Shown one piece after another: positions 30,845-42,557 of a DNA stretch of 64,000 nt (position 1 is the first letter of the stretch; the number at the start of each line of letters is the position of its first letter). Origin of the DNA: Telmatactis stephensoni (taxonomy: Eukaryota; Cnidaria; Anthozoa; Actiniaria; Isophelliidae); assembly GCA_029948255.1 (NCBI GenBank), contig JALIZF010001714.1:163501-227500 (forward strand), read 5' to 3'. Under the pieces are notes generated by a model. The model made no database searches, was not told where the DNA came from, and saw only the letters and a list, made by a program, of their open reading frames with translations. The position numbers and the translations under genes are program-made.

Positions 30845-32095
30845 GCCAAATTCCCCGAATTTATACCAGGCTGCCGCAAAGCATTGCCCCGATGAAGCAC
30901 GGGCTCAAGGGCATCGGAATTTACGTTATTAGCTAATTTCCACGTGAAGTGGTAATTATGTATGCAGTGAGAATAGTTTTTCTTAGCTAGACGTACAGCA
31001 TTATTCGTTAGATTTCTTGCTCGTTTATATTGCTGCCATGTTGTTAGATCGTTAGTGATGGTGGCTATTCTTTTTAGAGAGTCACGCTCGCGCATTTGTT
31101 CTATTAATGCAGGTGTAATCCAAGGTGATCCCTTTCTCATGCCCATACGCTTGTCCTTAAGTGGAACATTATTATCTATGCAGTGCATGAGCATGGCTTT
31201 CCAAATATTCCACATCTCATTTGGATCTTCGATGTTGTTTATATCCGACCAACTCATTTGACCTATATCTTGTAGATATTTTTCCTCATCAAATTTTTTG
31301 AAGTTTCTTATTTGGCAGACTACTGGCTGCAATCGCTCATAACGCGCTTTGCGAATCATATAGATTAAAGAGTGGTCGCTAATGCCAATGTGGATGACAC
31401 CATGATTAAATGTTTTATCCAGTGCATTTGTTACACCCAAGTCTATGAGGGTTCTGCTGTTCGGCGTGACCCGAGTCAGATCTTCAATCAGTTGATGAAG
31501 ACCGTATACATCAAAAACATTATTTATTTATTTATTTTTTGGAGCGCATTAGATCATATATATATGTATTTTGCGCCTCATAAATATTAAATTATTATTA
31601 TAAATTATTATAACAAGGTAGAAAGAGGACTTAATCTCTCTGAGTTCAAAAGATCACAATTAAGGTCACCCAGTAAATAGAAGTCAAGATCTACCAACTC
31701 CATAAGCTTTTCAAACCTATGGAAATATTCTGATATAGAATTAGGTGGTCAATACCACGTACTAATTAAAAACGATTTACTTTTTTGTTTCGTAATTTCG
31801 ATAGTTAACAGCTCGAGTTGATCATCAGTCAGGTCCCGTCGTATCTGATAATTATGGTTATTTCGCACATAAAAACATACTCCTGCTCCATTTCTTCCAT
31901 TGATGTTATGATCTTTACGGAGTATATCGTAACCCGTGATATGAATTTCATTACCAGACACTGAGGAATCTAACTTTGATTCGTTGATTGCTAGTACAGT
32001 CAATTGCAGAATCATGCAAGAGAGCCCTGAGTTCGTCTATATGCGCTACTAAGCTATTGATATTAATTAAAGCCATAGAAAACCCTTTTCCAAAT
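30845..32095 (-). pseudogene. CR1-type LINE ORF2: endonuclease part
   Basis: Minus-strand frames give MALININSLVAHIDELRALL near 32095, then, after a small frameshift, LAINESKLDSSVSGNEIHI and GAGVCFYVRNN (APE endonuclease core), PPNSISEYFHRFEKL and FYLLGDLNCDLLNSERLS. After about 95 bp of AT-rich insertion (31515-31612) it resumes with DVYGLHQLIEDLTRV, TLIDLGVTNALD and IGISDHSLIYMIRK, where SDHS is the endonuclease histidine block. The linker before the RT follows. The copy stops near 30870 next to the DIRS sequence, so the RT is missing. The endonuclease nicks target DNA to prime reverse transcription. It is broken by the AT insertion and the frameshift. Confidence 0.75.
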
Positions 32096-32163
32096 ATTTT
32101 AGGTTCAAAGAAGGACTTACCCAATGGTGTTGGCTTCTCCTGTGTATTTATTTGCGCATTTAT

Positions 32164-33559
32164 CAGTGGCGGATCCAGAGTAGTTCACTTAGTTTCCGGA
32201 AACTACTGAGATTTTTTCCAGAAAAAATAATTATTGAGATAATACAAATAAAATATACAAATGGAACAAGTTAAATCGTATTTTACCTTTATTTGGACGC
32301 CATTTTGAATTATTTCCACAGGAAACCCACATTTCCTCAGGCTATTTTTGTAGCCTTTTCAAGTTTTGTTGAGGGAGGGGTCCCATAGGAATTTCTAGCT
32401 ATCATAACGTGTTAGTTCACAGTTTGGTATCCCTGTGTGAACTACTGCACCGGAAATAAAACACCCCGCCAGTAGTTTCCGAAGTGATTCACAGGAAGTA
32501 AAACACCCCACAAGTAGTTCACACATGAAACCCACAGTCAAACCAAGCACAAATTTACCATTTCAACTTGATTCTGATTGGCTAAAATCGGCGTGAACTA
32601 GTCCAGAAACTACTGACAAAAGTATAAAACGGCCAGCCTACCCTGGTGAGGTTCTTTGTACATTGGAATCTTCGAACTCGTAACGAACAGAATTAAACAC
32701 ATGATCGAACGAACTTTCTTCAATTGTTGAACTGTTGCGATTGAAATTCAACGTAAACAAGGAAATTGGGCAAATATTAAGCTCTAAGTTTAAGCTTGAG
32801 CTAACAGTTTCCTCGGTAAGCTATATTTACAATTGATAGCTGATGTTTTATATGAGTAGTTTTACTGAACTCTGACCTTCAAACAGTGCAGTTGGAATTT
32901 GGTTTCTTGCTTCCCCCACTTCAAACAACCAACCAAAAGATACTCACAAAGATCTCTAAAATCCTAGGGAGATCGTGTAACAGCGCAATATAATTTCAGG
33001 TTTTTAGTTTAATAATAGATATTCGTATTCTTGATTTTCAGTATGATGGTTTGTCTCACGTCCACCAGCATGGCGGCAAACTTTTAAGAACATAATTTCA
33101 AACACAAACGTGGCAAATATAACTTATTTTAACTACAATTAGCAATTCAAAGTGTATATAAACACAAAATATTGTGATGTGAAAGAATTTGTAGTGATTT
33201 CCCCGGCTTTTCAGGCACGTGACTTTGCATTGTGTGACATAACACCGGCTACAACTCTTGCCGAATAAAACATTTTGTTTTGAAATTATTTTGATATATG
33301 TTCAAAAATTATCTAAAAGCACAGTTTCCTAGACCATATTTTAGAATAAAATCGATTGGATGTGAAATTAAATTTAGTTATATTTTTCTTGAACCTATGA
33401 CGACAACTTGATCAGTTCGCATGATTTTGAAAATTGTATTAATGTGTTTATTGTGGGTGCTAATGCTCAGAATTTGCAAAGTGTAAATGGTATCATAGGA
33501 TTTAATTAAGTTTCGGTCGAGTTGGAAACTACTCAGCCAAAATGCTAGATCCGCCCCTG
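32164..33559. mobile_element. hAT-like non-autonomous element (1396 bp) between LINE ORFs
   Basis: The ends are CAGTGGCGGATCCAG at the left and CTAGATCCGCCCCTG at the right, imperfect inverted repeats of the CAGxGGCGGATC type common in hAT elements. Five bases, TTTAT, are shared by both flanks (32159-32163 and 33560-33564); a canonical hAT duplication would be 8 bp, so the target site is not fully confirmed. Inside are repeats of AGTAGTTTCCG and AGTAGTTCAC and no long frame. Confidence 0.55.
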
Positions 33560-33568
33560 TTTATAACG

Positions 33569-34897
33569 TCAGGTTCCCCATCGGCAATCTCCTACTTCCT
33601 CTTTTAAATAATTAATAAAGTTGATTGCAAAAAAATTGTTTCCATCTTTATTGAGATGGAGGCGACTTCTGTTGAGGTGATCCTCTGCTTTGATGTTATC
33701 ATGTTTGTTAAAACGCCAACTATTTCTTCTACATAAGGATTCCAAGATGGTGTTAACCTCGCTGACCATTTTCCCAAGCTCTTCATGGTCATCTCTCAGT
33801 AGCAAACTAGATATAGTAGCCTTGGTTGAGTTGGTGTTAATGAAGGAAGCTAGCTCGACAATTTCGTTGGCACAAGCTTCTGCCGACTCGGATAGACGAA
33901 GGCTATTGGTTCCCACATGAATAATCATTTCAACCGGATCTCGCCTAAGTAGAGGCTTCACATGATCCTTTAAGTCCCTGGTTAAGCAACCAGGGAAGTT
34001 CCAGACTTTACCTTTTGGCTTACGTGACATTTTTCGGCCTTGAAGGTTTTTAATTATAGAATCTCCAACAATATAAACATCTGAATTTTTGGTGGGTTGC
34101 TGGGCCTTGCCTGTGGACTTGGTTTTCCTGTTTCCATCACATGAATTAGTAGCAGCAGGAACTGGTTGTTTATCTTTCTCCTTGTTTTCATTGTTCTCTT
34201 TGTTTCGTGATGTTAGTGTTCTTTTGCGTACTGGAATTACGGTTTTCTTTTGTACGTTTTTGTCCATTGGCTTTTCCCTTGAGGTTGCTCATCTAAAACA
34301 TGCAAATTTTCATAAATTTCTGGTGATAAGTCTTTCTTTATGAAAATCTTGCGATTTTCTGCTTTCGGCTCTGACTTCATCTTGGTTGCTAGATTAGAAC
34401 TTGTTTTTGCTTGATAATAAAGAAGACAGAACTTGAATAGGAGATAAGAGCTCATCATTTTCCCTTGTGAGTTGTTCCACTTTGGTTGCATCCCTCGACA
34501 CGGCTGAACAAGTTGACGTGGGAATCTTGATTTTACTCTTCAGATCCTCCAAGTCTTTCTTCAGCGACTGTATTTCGACAGAGAATGCCTGTTGGCATTT
34601 GCAATTACAGAGACGTGTATCGGGAGGCCAAACTTTTGAAGAGGAAGATACATTTCTAACATTAACAGTCTTTGACGTATGCAAATTGACTCCCGTTTGC
34701 ACCTTATCGACATCAGCTGTAGTTGTTTGATTATCTCGGCTCTCAGCTAACAATCGCATAGCTAGATAGCTGTCAAGACGTTTTTTTAAGGTGGACTTCT
34801 TGCCACTAGTTGAAAGACCTAGGTTTGAGAGTTCTTTGCGGAGGTCTGTGACTTTCATGTCGGAGCTCGAAATAACACGTCCGTCTTCCATGATCAC
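33569..34897 (-). pseudogene. CR1-type LINE ORF1: SAP, coiled coil and SGNH esterase
   Basis: From 34897 the minus strand reads MIMEDGRVISSSDMKVTDLR then LRKELSNLGLSTSGKKSTL, a SAP-type DNA-binding motif (about residues 14-48). A cysteine-containing segment and a coiled coil (IQSLKKDLEDLKSKI) come next. A frame change near 34400 leads through a basic linker. The frame 34267-33569 has an SGNH/GDSL hydrolase fold: VYIVGDSIIKNL (nucleophile), MIIHVGTNSL (block III) and RLHLNKDGNNFF (C-terminal catalytic block). ORF1 proteins of this type bind RNA, and the esterase role is unknown. It lies directly 5' of the ORF2 endonuclease fragment in the same orientation, so both belong to one element. Confidence 0.75.
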
Positions 34898-34980
34898 GCA
34901 CGTGTTATGGGTAAGCAGAAATATAGAGAGATATATAGAAATACAGGTTATGCTCAGCGCAAAAGAATTAAGGTTAACAA

Positions 34981-36630
34981 TTGAGGATTCCTAGGTTAGT
35001 GCCATATAATAAACTCATGCCTTTCATTAAGAATATAGACATAGGGCAGCTCTACAGTGTGAGGGAAACTCTTTGCCAGGGTATGGAGGAAGGAGAAAAG
35101 GTTAATGGTGCATACCGGTCTTTAAAGGAGTTATTATTAAAACTTGCTGAGTTCTATCTAAATCAAACTGTGCTTAAATTAACTTGGTTTAATGGTCAAA
35201 CTAACAGGTTTCTTGTCTCTTTAGGTGAAGATGGTGCTCCTTTTTGAAAGGATGATGTGTCCTGCTCTTGGCTAATTAGTATTTTAAACCTAGGGCGTGG
35301 TGTTCTTAGTAGTAACGAAAATTTTCTTTTGTTTGGTGCAAACTGCACTGAGAATTCCCTTCCTGTTGACAGATATCTTAAGTTACTTCTTCATGAAATC
35401 AAAGAAATTGAAAGTTCTCAACATTCTGTTATTGTAAATGGTTCCTCTGTTAGTGTGTCATTTCAGTTTGCTGAGCTACCTAATGACATGAAAATGTTGG
35501 CATTCCTAGCTGGGGAGCTCTCAAACAGTGCCAAGTATTTTTTAACTTTTGCTAATGTAAATTCTGATGACTTAGATGCTGGTAATAGTAAATGGCAACC
35601 GTGGGATTACAATCACAGGCTTAAAGTGGCTAAGGAGGTAGCAAAGTTAAAGAAAAGCCTTAAAAAGTCCAAACTAGCTCCTCAAACAAAAAGAACAAAA
35701 TTTATTTCAAGTCAAAGAAGTCGACAAGAATTTGAACCTCGAATAGGTAAGTTAATTGACTGTGTTCATATTAAACCTTTGCATTTGAAAAACAATGCTT
35801 GTGCTTTTGCCCATAGACTTCTTTTGAATGAAGTGATTCATATGTCTAACCTATCCCCCTCTGTCAATACATTTGCTATGGTGCCTTGTCACTCCCCTTT
35901 CTTCAAGTATATCACAGCTATGCGTAACAGCTGCAATTTAATGTGTCTCTCCAAGAAAATCATTAGGTGGTTTGATGAGACCAAAGCAAAAGGAAAAGAC
36001 ATGGACTACAGGTTCACTGGCAAGGATTCAAAAATGTTTCTCCACAATTTCAATCAACTGATTGCTTCTGTCCTTCCATGTGCAGTAACAACTGATAGAC
36101 AAATGGTAATCTTGAGGATTATTTCTTACATGTGCCTCTGCTTAAGATATTGTGTTTCTCTCTTCAACAGGCTTGAAATTGATCAAGAACAGGTACATCA
36201 ACTTAAAACACTTTGCCATGATTATTTTTGCTTGAACTACTTAATCTTGATAGTGTTACTCCAACAGTGTGGCACGTTGGTTATGTTGTTCCCATTCATG
36301 TAAAGGATATGGTTAGTAGGTATGGGATGGGCCTCTCTCTTAACTCCATGGAAGGGAGGGAAGCCAAGCACATTTCAATTTCCTGCTACAGTAAGAATAC
36401 CATCTTTAAGCATTGATGGGAACAGGTTTTCCTTCACGAGTATGTCTCCCAAATATGGTTGAGAGAAAGAGGGTACAATTGGAATAAGGGAAAGAAAGCT
36501 AAGACCACTTCCTACATTCCAAAAACTGCTGAAGACCCAGAATACTGTGTGTGTGGTCTACCTAAGGATGAGGGCGAGAACAAATGTTTCATCTGTTGCC
36601 ACAGATACATGGACACAATGAAGTGAAGTA
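34981..36630 (+). pseudogene. Large unclassified SAP/zinc-type family, copy A (decayed)
   Basis: The reading order is IGQLYSVRETL, LTWFNGQTNRFLVSLGEDGAP, a TGA at 35245-35247, then KDDVSCSWLISILNLGRGV, LAGELSNSAKYF, KWQPWDYNHRLKVAKEV, HIKPLHLKNNACAF and, after a frameshift near 36230, VWHVGYVVPIHVKDM and SMEGREAKHI. It ends YCVCGLPKDEGENKCFICC, a paired CxC/CxxC zinc-type motif. Each block has a counterpart in the same order in copy B (50823-53429): IWFNDNINHF, SDDGAP, WACNELNQAATY, PDPLHCEINAW, VWTVGYAIPYH and FCQCGRSKEKEEDTCFICC. I do not recognise the family. The N-terminal region before 34981 and the SAP end are missing. Two copies 15 kb apart suggest a mobile family. Confidence 0.6.
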
Positions 36631-37939
36631 TTACATTGGGCAAATCTTTATTTCAAGATGTTAAGTTAAAGTCTTAATGATACTGTTCTTCAGCCCCACT
36701 CTCTTTCGCACCATTATTTTTTACATGATTTACACTTGTTATCATGCTTATATATTTTGTTGTGCATTATTGATTTTTCAAAATAAAGAAAATTTTACCA
36801 TTTACATTGCTTTGCTTGAGATGATTTCATTCATTATTTTATCCATATTGCCAATAAAAACCATCATGTCATCCAAAATCATCTTACATATATCCATTCA
36901 CTCATATTATTCTTTGCTGTTATTTTTTTCTAAACAACAAATGTTTGTTTCACCCATTGTTATATGTATGTGTCTGAATGAATGATTGCCTTGTATATTA
37001 TGGTTGCTTAATGTGTGTGCACAGTTGGTGACCTGGCTCAGGTAAGAAATATGAGTCTATAATGTATAAAAATTTCTTTGTTTGCACATTTGCAACTGCA
37101 TTGCCAGGTGGAAATTGTGTGAATAATACTGATTGCTTATAAAATTAAAGTTCCATTGTTGCTTAGAGTCTAATAGACATACAAGTACAAGACAAGAGGC
37201 ATTAGAGAGAAAACACTTAACCTGTGAAATAGAAGAGTACTAGTTGCTGGTAGACCTTACCTCAATTGTTTTCTTTTGTTTAAACTGGACTGTTATAAAA
37301 CTAACATCCATTTCACAAGTTAAGTATAACCACTAAGCTCTACTAGTGTCTTTCATTCTACATGTTTTGTCTATTGTACTCACTATGGAATTTGAATTTT
37401 GAAATAAATATATAAACATTTGTATTTACATTTGAGGAGACCCTTGCAAAAATAGTAGCACTTGGTCAATTATACTGAAATCTCAATTCTGCTCTTGGGA
37501 GAAAGTTGGAGGAGAATGTACAGTGTATTTGAATAAAAAAAAAAAACTGTTTTACCAATAGTCTCTTTATATGTACACAAAGTGCAGCACAAAGTCAGTG
37601 TGCAATACATGTAGTTGAGTTTGAAAAAGACAACTTTGTAAATAGATCTTTCCAAAACTTTGTTCAAGAGTACATTTATGTTCAATGTTCTACATCTTGA
37701 AATAATACCATCTTGTATCAAATATAAAACTGTGCATGTAAACATATAAATCTGGCTTGTGAATAATATAACTTTTCTCTTGTAAATAAATTCTTGTGAA
37801 TTAAATGCTCTTGTTTATATCTTCATGATTAATAAATATTTTGTGAAATCTTTAAATTTCTCTTGTAAATAAATTAATTTCAAAGTCTTTGTCTGTGTTC
37901 ATCTGTTCATTATTGTCTCTTGAATAAAAGTGAACAAGG
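36631..37939. other. No gene recognised; short repeats
   Basis: AT-rich non-coding sequence with a 16-bp inverted repeat (ACTTAACCTGTGAAAT near 37217 and its complement near 37310) and a direct repeat TTCTCTTGTAAATAAATT (37781 and 37858). Confidence 0.4.
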
Positions 37940-38125
37940 ACCAGCCATTTGAAAGAGATGAAAATGTCAGTAAATGTTGAGCATTGGAAGTTGGCAAAAT
38001 ATCCCAACAGTTTTTATGGAGGAGAGGTTCAAATAAGTCATATGCCATCTTAGTACCGGTAGTTATGCCACTTGATTTTACACAGCAACTGGATGAACAG
38101 CCACTGAGGATGGAAGTGCAAGTTG
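37940..38125 (+). pseudogene. Degenerate exon-1-like fragment of the two-exon repeat family
   Basis: The nucleotides from 37931 (AACAAGGACCAGCCATTTGAA, then a GAGATGAAAATGT-like block) resemble the acidic SFESDED region of the copies at 13540 and 17480. Later blocks read VMPLD and LDEQPLRM, which recall LMPLVQ and LGEQPQRL. The frame is interrupted and the match weak. Confidence 0.35.
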
Positions 38126-38223
38126 AGTTTAGGCTAGAATATAGGTATCAATTATCAGTAGGGCTTCGCTTGCTCGGAACGTCTTTTCTCATTGGTTCAC
38201 TCCATTATTTGCGTGACTTAATT

Positions 38224-38253
38224 GTAGCTTTAAATACACATAAAACAGAGCTG
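38224..38253 (-). repeat. Single copy of the 30-bp 3'-flank motif of the two-exon family
   Basis: On the minus strand the sequence GCTCTGTTTTATGTGTATTT followed by AAAGCTACAA matches the tandem cores at 14676, 14770 and 14855. It lies about 290 bp downstream of the exon 2 copy at 38543-39072, in the same relative orientation as at 14 kb. Confidence 0.65.
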
Positions 38254-38542
38254 AGTTCAATCACAATCGACAATTTGATGGATGGAAATCAAATACAATC
38301 TTTTTGTTCACTTTTTTGAACTGTGACTTGGCAAAACAAAAGCATTTCTACTTAAATCAGACAGCCATTGAAAAAGTTTGGGTCTGGTCAGCAAAGCATA
38401 ACCAATAAACATAAACCAAAAGATTGTGCACAGTCAAGGCCCTGTCAAATATCCATGTTTGCTCCTTTGTGAGTCCCTTTAGCATTCACAATGTCTTCCC
38501 AACCATTCCACTCAATTAACTTTGGTCCAAGGGAAACAGTCT

Positions 38543-39072
38543 TTAAACCTCTGATGGTGAAAGTTCCCTCATTTCACAATTGTGCCTTGGGAAGCCATGG
38601 GTGTTCCATTCCCCATAGTAGAATTGCAGAGTTAATTTTTCATTTGACTTCTTGAAAAAGAATCCAAAGTCTTTGGATTCCTTCACGAGAAGTTCCACTT
38701 TGTTGCCAGATCTTGCTGTGCTGGTGATGGTTTTGCTGAAGAATTTCTTAACCTCTCTTTTGCTCAATCCAGAAAGCATTGAAAATAACTTTTGTAAAGA
38801 GCAAAGAGAGGTAAAAGAAATAACTTCAGCTTTCTTGTTTGCAGAAATATAGCAGCAGGACTCTCTGAAGTGCTTCTTATCAGCATTCCTTATGACACAT
38901 TTTAAGGCTGCAAATATGTCATAAGGAATGCTACGATTTATCTCCCCATAGTAAGGGTTCCTGATAGAAACCCTCCCATCCAATCTTCTCGCAATCATGG
39001 ATAGCCACATTCTGGACTCCTTGATAACAACTGAACCAGCATTGAGGTTTAGTTTGGATAACAGCTTGCCAG
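38543..39072 (-). CDS. Exon 2 of the unclassified two-exon repeat family, copy 2 (uninterrupted)
   Basis: After the acceptor TCTTGCAG (minus strand, ends at 39073) the frame runs without stop for 176 codons. It reads AGKLLSKLNLNAGSVVIKES, WLSMIARRLDGRVSIRNPYY, EINRSIPYDIFAALKCVIRN, SFTSLCSLQKLFSMLSGL, REVKKFFSKTI and KLTLQFYYGEWNTHGFPRHN, and ends SPSEV. The same order and splice phase occur at 14072-14605. The conserved tail (YYGEWNTHGFPRHN), lost by frameshift in copy 1, is intact here. No catalytic motif is recognised. No matching exon 1 is seen upstream; instead a PB1-type frame lies divergently beyond 39315. Confidence 0.55.
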
Positions 39073-39092
39073 CTGCAAGACGAAAGAGCGAA

Positions 39093-39148
39093 AGTTACTA
39101 CCGAAACAGGTAGAGTGAGGATTGGACTCGAGAAAACTCACTCATTCT
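39093..39148 (+). repeat. Shared ~50-bp motif ACTACCGAAACAGGTAGAG (three loci)
   Basis: The block ACTACCGAAACAGGTAGAGT, then a variable 7-10 bp, then CTCGAGAAAACTCACTCATT, occurs here, at 17894-17950 (TTCGAGAAAACACACTCATT) and in a weaker form at 10541-10595 (ACTACCCGAACAGGTAGAGT, CTCGAGAAACAGATTCACT). CTACC and GGTAG can pair as a small hairpin. The three neighbours are unrelated genes, so this is a dispersed element end or a common promoter. Confidence 0.65.
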
Positions 39149-39314
39149 TGGTCACGTGATCATGAGTTCTTTGAGTAATTCGTGCACGCATGTGATCACA
39201 TTCCATTCCCGTCTCTTCAAGTCAAATTTGCTTGAACTGAACTTAGAACTGCTATAAAACAGTTCACAATGATTCAGCTTAAAGTATTCTATAATATATC
39301 ATTCCGGTCGACAG

Positions 39315-40497
39315 ATGTCAGATTATTATCACTGAAGAAGAAAATCTTTTAACATTTGAAAGTTTGCTGGGGATAATTAGACGACAACTGGAGTGCTTTC
39401 AATTCATACCTAATGAGGAACTGCGTCTACAGTATTTGGACGACGAAGAAACTTACGTAAATTTAAATGAAGAGTCACTTGAAGATGCCCTGAGATGTGC
39501 TGTTCCAGTTTCTACGTTCAGAAGACTAAAAATAAAGATAAACTGGCAACCAAAATCTACCCCTGAGATGCTTGCAGCCAAAAGACGAAGCGACAGTGCA
39601 CCAAAAGTGGATCTGGACTGTGTGAAAGAAAATGTCAAAATTACTAGTAAAAAACATCTAGATTTCTCAAATAGTGACACAAAACCGAATGTATCAAGCA
39701 CAGATACTTTGCATGCCGCAAGTGGTCCCGTTTGGGTTACAGAAAATAAAATAGGAGATTCACCACCTCGTAAACAACAACGACCTCTAAGTACATTTAC
39801 TAGTACGTGGCTGGCAGATAGTCTTCCAACTGAACAAGCCAAATACAGGTCACCATTAGATCTTCTAATAGAAGACAAAGAAAGAGAAGTATCTGAAAAA
39901 AGACAAGAATTCTTTAAGTTGCAGCGAGAATGGGAAATAATCAATTCAAAGTACGAGAAATGTGAGGGTGTAGATTACAGTAAACCGTCATGCACATATT
40001 GTCATTGCCGAGAAGGCCATAACCGTGTTAACTGCCCTTACAAAGGCCACCCCTGTACATCGGCAGAATTCTGCAAAGATTTAAACAAACATAAAGATGA
40101 AAAGGATTTTGTAATGGCAGCAACAAACAAACTCCAGGCGGCAGACAAACAAGTTAAGCAGCTTGAGAGTACTTTGTCTATGAAAAGGACTTTGAGGTGT
40201 CAACAAACGAATTCATTTCCAAAACTAATGCGGAAACGATTAATAAGTGAAAATCCTCAACGCTATCTCAGTCCACAAGGATTTGAGAATTGGAACCAAG
40301 TTAACATGGATTTGAAAAAGTTGGAAAATCATTTTCATGGCAAAATTCCAGGGGAAGATATCAGTCTAATTACAGCGCTAGACGAGTACGACTCCAAATT
40401 ACAGACAACGTCGACTAAAGGAAAACACGAAGACGGAAATCCTATTCGAACTCTTTGGGAGCTCAAAGGAATTACCTGGCCGAGCAGCTCAGATTGA
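39315..40497 (+). CDS. PB1-like domain and zinc-knuckle protein
   Basis: The open frame runs to a TGA at 40495-40497 with no stop; its 5' end is probably an exon boundary at 39315 (GTCGACAG/A), since no in-frame ATG precedes the domain. The first 75 residues (TFESLLGIIRRQLECFQFIP, LRLQYLDDEETYVNLNEESL, EDALRCAV) look like a PB1 interaction domain with the acidic OPCA-type patch (YLDDEETYVNL). A variable middle and a coiled coil (about residues 175-215) lead to a CCHC-like knuckle, CTYCHCREGHNRVNCP, near residues 230-245. The C-terminal part is helical and unrecognised. The motif entry at 39093 lies 220 bp upstream. It may be a transposon accessory gene or a host gene. Confidence 0.5.
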
Positions 40498-40748
40498 ACC
40501 AAAAGGCTTTCAGCCGAGAACTGACTGATAATGTTCTGTTCTGAAAACTTTCACTTGAGTTGTTGTTATATACTAGTCGGCTTACTAAGTAAATATTTCA
40601 TTCTTGAGAGTAAATGCTAGAAACTTATGTTACAGAAATTGTTTTCATAGTTAAACTTACGATGTAGTTCAAAGATCAAATTCAGTAGTTTAAATTATTT
40701 CACTGCAGGTACTAACGTTCAGTGATCACATGGAGACGTAAACAGAAA

Positions 40749-42557
40749 CTGACAACTACTTTGTTAGTAACCTAGAAACACATAAATCTAATCCTCATAA
40801 AATGTGGCAGCTGATTAACAACCTCATGGCATGAAAAGTAAATAAATCTTCCAATGTCTCGGAAGTTAAAGTTGACGATACTACTATAACTGATTCTACG
40901 GAAATGGCAAAGGTCTTTAATGGACATTTTACGAGTATAGGCGAGAAGTTAGCTAGTAAAATAGAACAATCAGCAGTTGACCCTGTTTCTTATCTAAGAC
41001 CTATACGCGAAAGCTTTTCCATCCGTCCTCCGACTGAAAAGTTGGTTTGCACTCTGCTTCAGGGGATAGATGAGAAAAAAACTATGGGCTTGGATAGGAT
41101 TCCAAGTAAACTTTTAAAAGTAGCTGCTAAAATAATTGGTCCATCACTAACAAGAATCTTCCAGCAATCAATTAAGACTGGCATTTTCCCCGATGAGTGG
41201 AAAATGGCTAAAGTAACCCCAATTTTTAAAAAGGGCAAAAAGTCGGATTTAAACAACTACCGGCCAATTACGGTTATTCCAAGTATCTCTAAGTTATTCG
41301 AAAAAATAATGTATGAACAATTATATGCCTACTTAAACGACAATAATCTGTAAGCCACATGTCAGTCAGGCTTTCCTTCACTTCACAGCACAGTAACCGC
41401 ATTATTGGAAACAACAGATAAATGGTCTGTAAATATAGACAAGGGATTACTAAATGGTGTTATATTTATAGACCTACAAAAGGCGTTTGATACCCTTAAT
41501 CACGAAATACTTTTAAAGAAATTGGAAAGCTATGGAGTAAGTCCCGAGTCACTTCAATGGTTTTACTCCTATCTATCCAATAGGTCACAAAGGTGCAATG
41601 TGAATGGAAGTATGTCTGAACCCCTTGCAGTACGTTGTGGTGTACCACAGGGTAGTAATTTGGGGCCATTACTATTCCTTGTATACGTTAACGATCTCCC
41701 AAACTGTTTATCAAAAGCCCTACCAAGAATGTTTGCTGACGATACCAACATTAGCCTGCACGGAAACACTAGAGAAAAACTTGAGGTTGATATTAATATA
41801 GAACTTGCTAATGTCAAGCGATGGCTTATAGCAAATAAATTGAGCCTGAATATTGCCAAAACAGAGGTTATGATTATTGGTTCGCGCCAAAAACTTACTG
41901 CATTGGGGAATACAACATTGGATATTAGAATTGACGACAAAAAAGTTAAGCAAGTTTCTCATACAAAGTCACTAGGAGTTACAATCGATACCAACTTGTC
42001 ATGGTCCGAACATATCCGTGAGATAGCGAAGAAAATTTCTTCCGGTATTTGGGCCTTAAAACGCATTCGGCCTTTTATTTCAAAAGAAAATGCAGTGAAA
42101 ATCTATGAGGCAATTATTAGACCACACTTTGACTACTGTAGTGTAGTGTGGGATGGCCTAAGTGCTACTTTGTATGCTTCAAAAATTGCAGAATCGTGCA
42201 GCGAGAGTGATTACCCAGTCCAGTTATGAAATCAGATCTGCAGGGATTCTGAAGGAACTGGGCTGGGACATGCTTGATGTTCGCAGGAAAAAACAGAAGG
42301 CTAAGATCATGTTTAATACATTGCACAATACTGCACCATTATACTTGCAAGAATTATTTCGTGAATATACAACAAATTATAATTTAAGGCGCTGTGATGG
42401 TAAGTTATTCTTGCCAAAGCCTAACACAGAATACTTAAAATGCAGCTTTAGCTACAGTGGTGCCAAACTATGGAATAGTCTTCCAGATGAAGCACGTAAT
42501 GCAAAGAACATGGCGCATTTTAAAAAAGAGCTTGATAGATTCTTTCATCAAGAATAG
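40749..42557 (+). pseudogene. CR1/L2-type LINE reverse transcriptase (5' truncated)
   Basis: The frame begins at KMWQLINNLMA and covers the full RT: YRPITVIPSISKLFEKIMYE, FIDLQKAFDTLNHEIL, VPQGSNLGPLLFLVYVNDLP and FADDTNISLHG with the FADD active site. The post-RT region follows: SLGVTIDTNLSWSEHI, ISSGIWALKRIR, HFDYCSVVWDGL and, one frame shifted (near 42165-42180), KLQNRAARVIT, TLHNTAPLYLQELF and GAKLWNSLPDEARNA. In-frame stops are a TGA at 40832-40834 and a TAA at 41351-41353. The 3' end is an (ACCTT)n tail at 42685-42709, typical of this clade. It was 5' truncated at insertion; the three coding defects are older than an active copy would have. Confidence 0.88.

Noticed and set aside
41569..41962. 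Minus-strand frames at 41569-41962
   Set aside because: Antisense of the LINE reverse transcriptase, including its FADD region.
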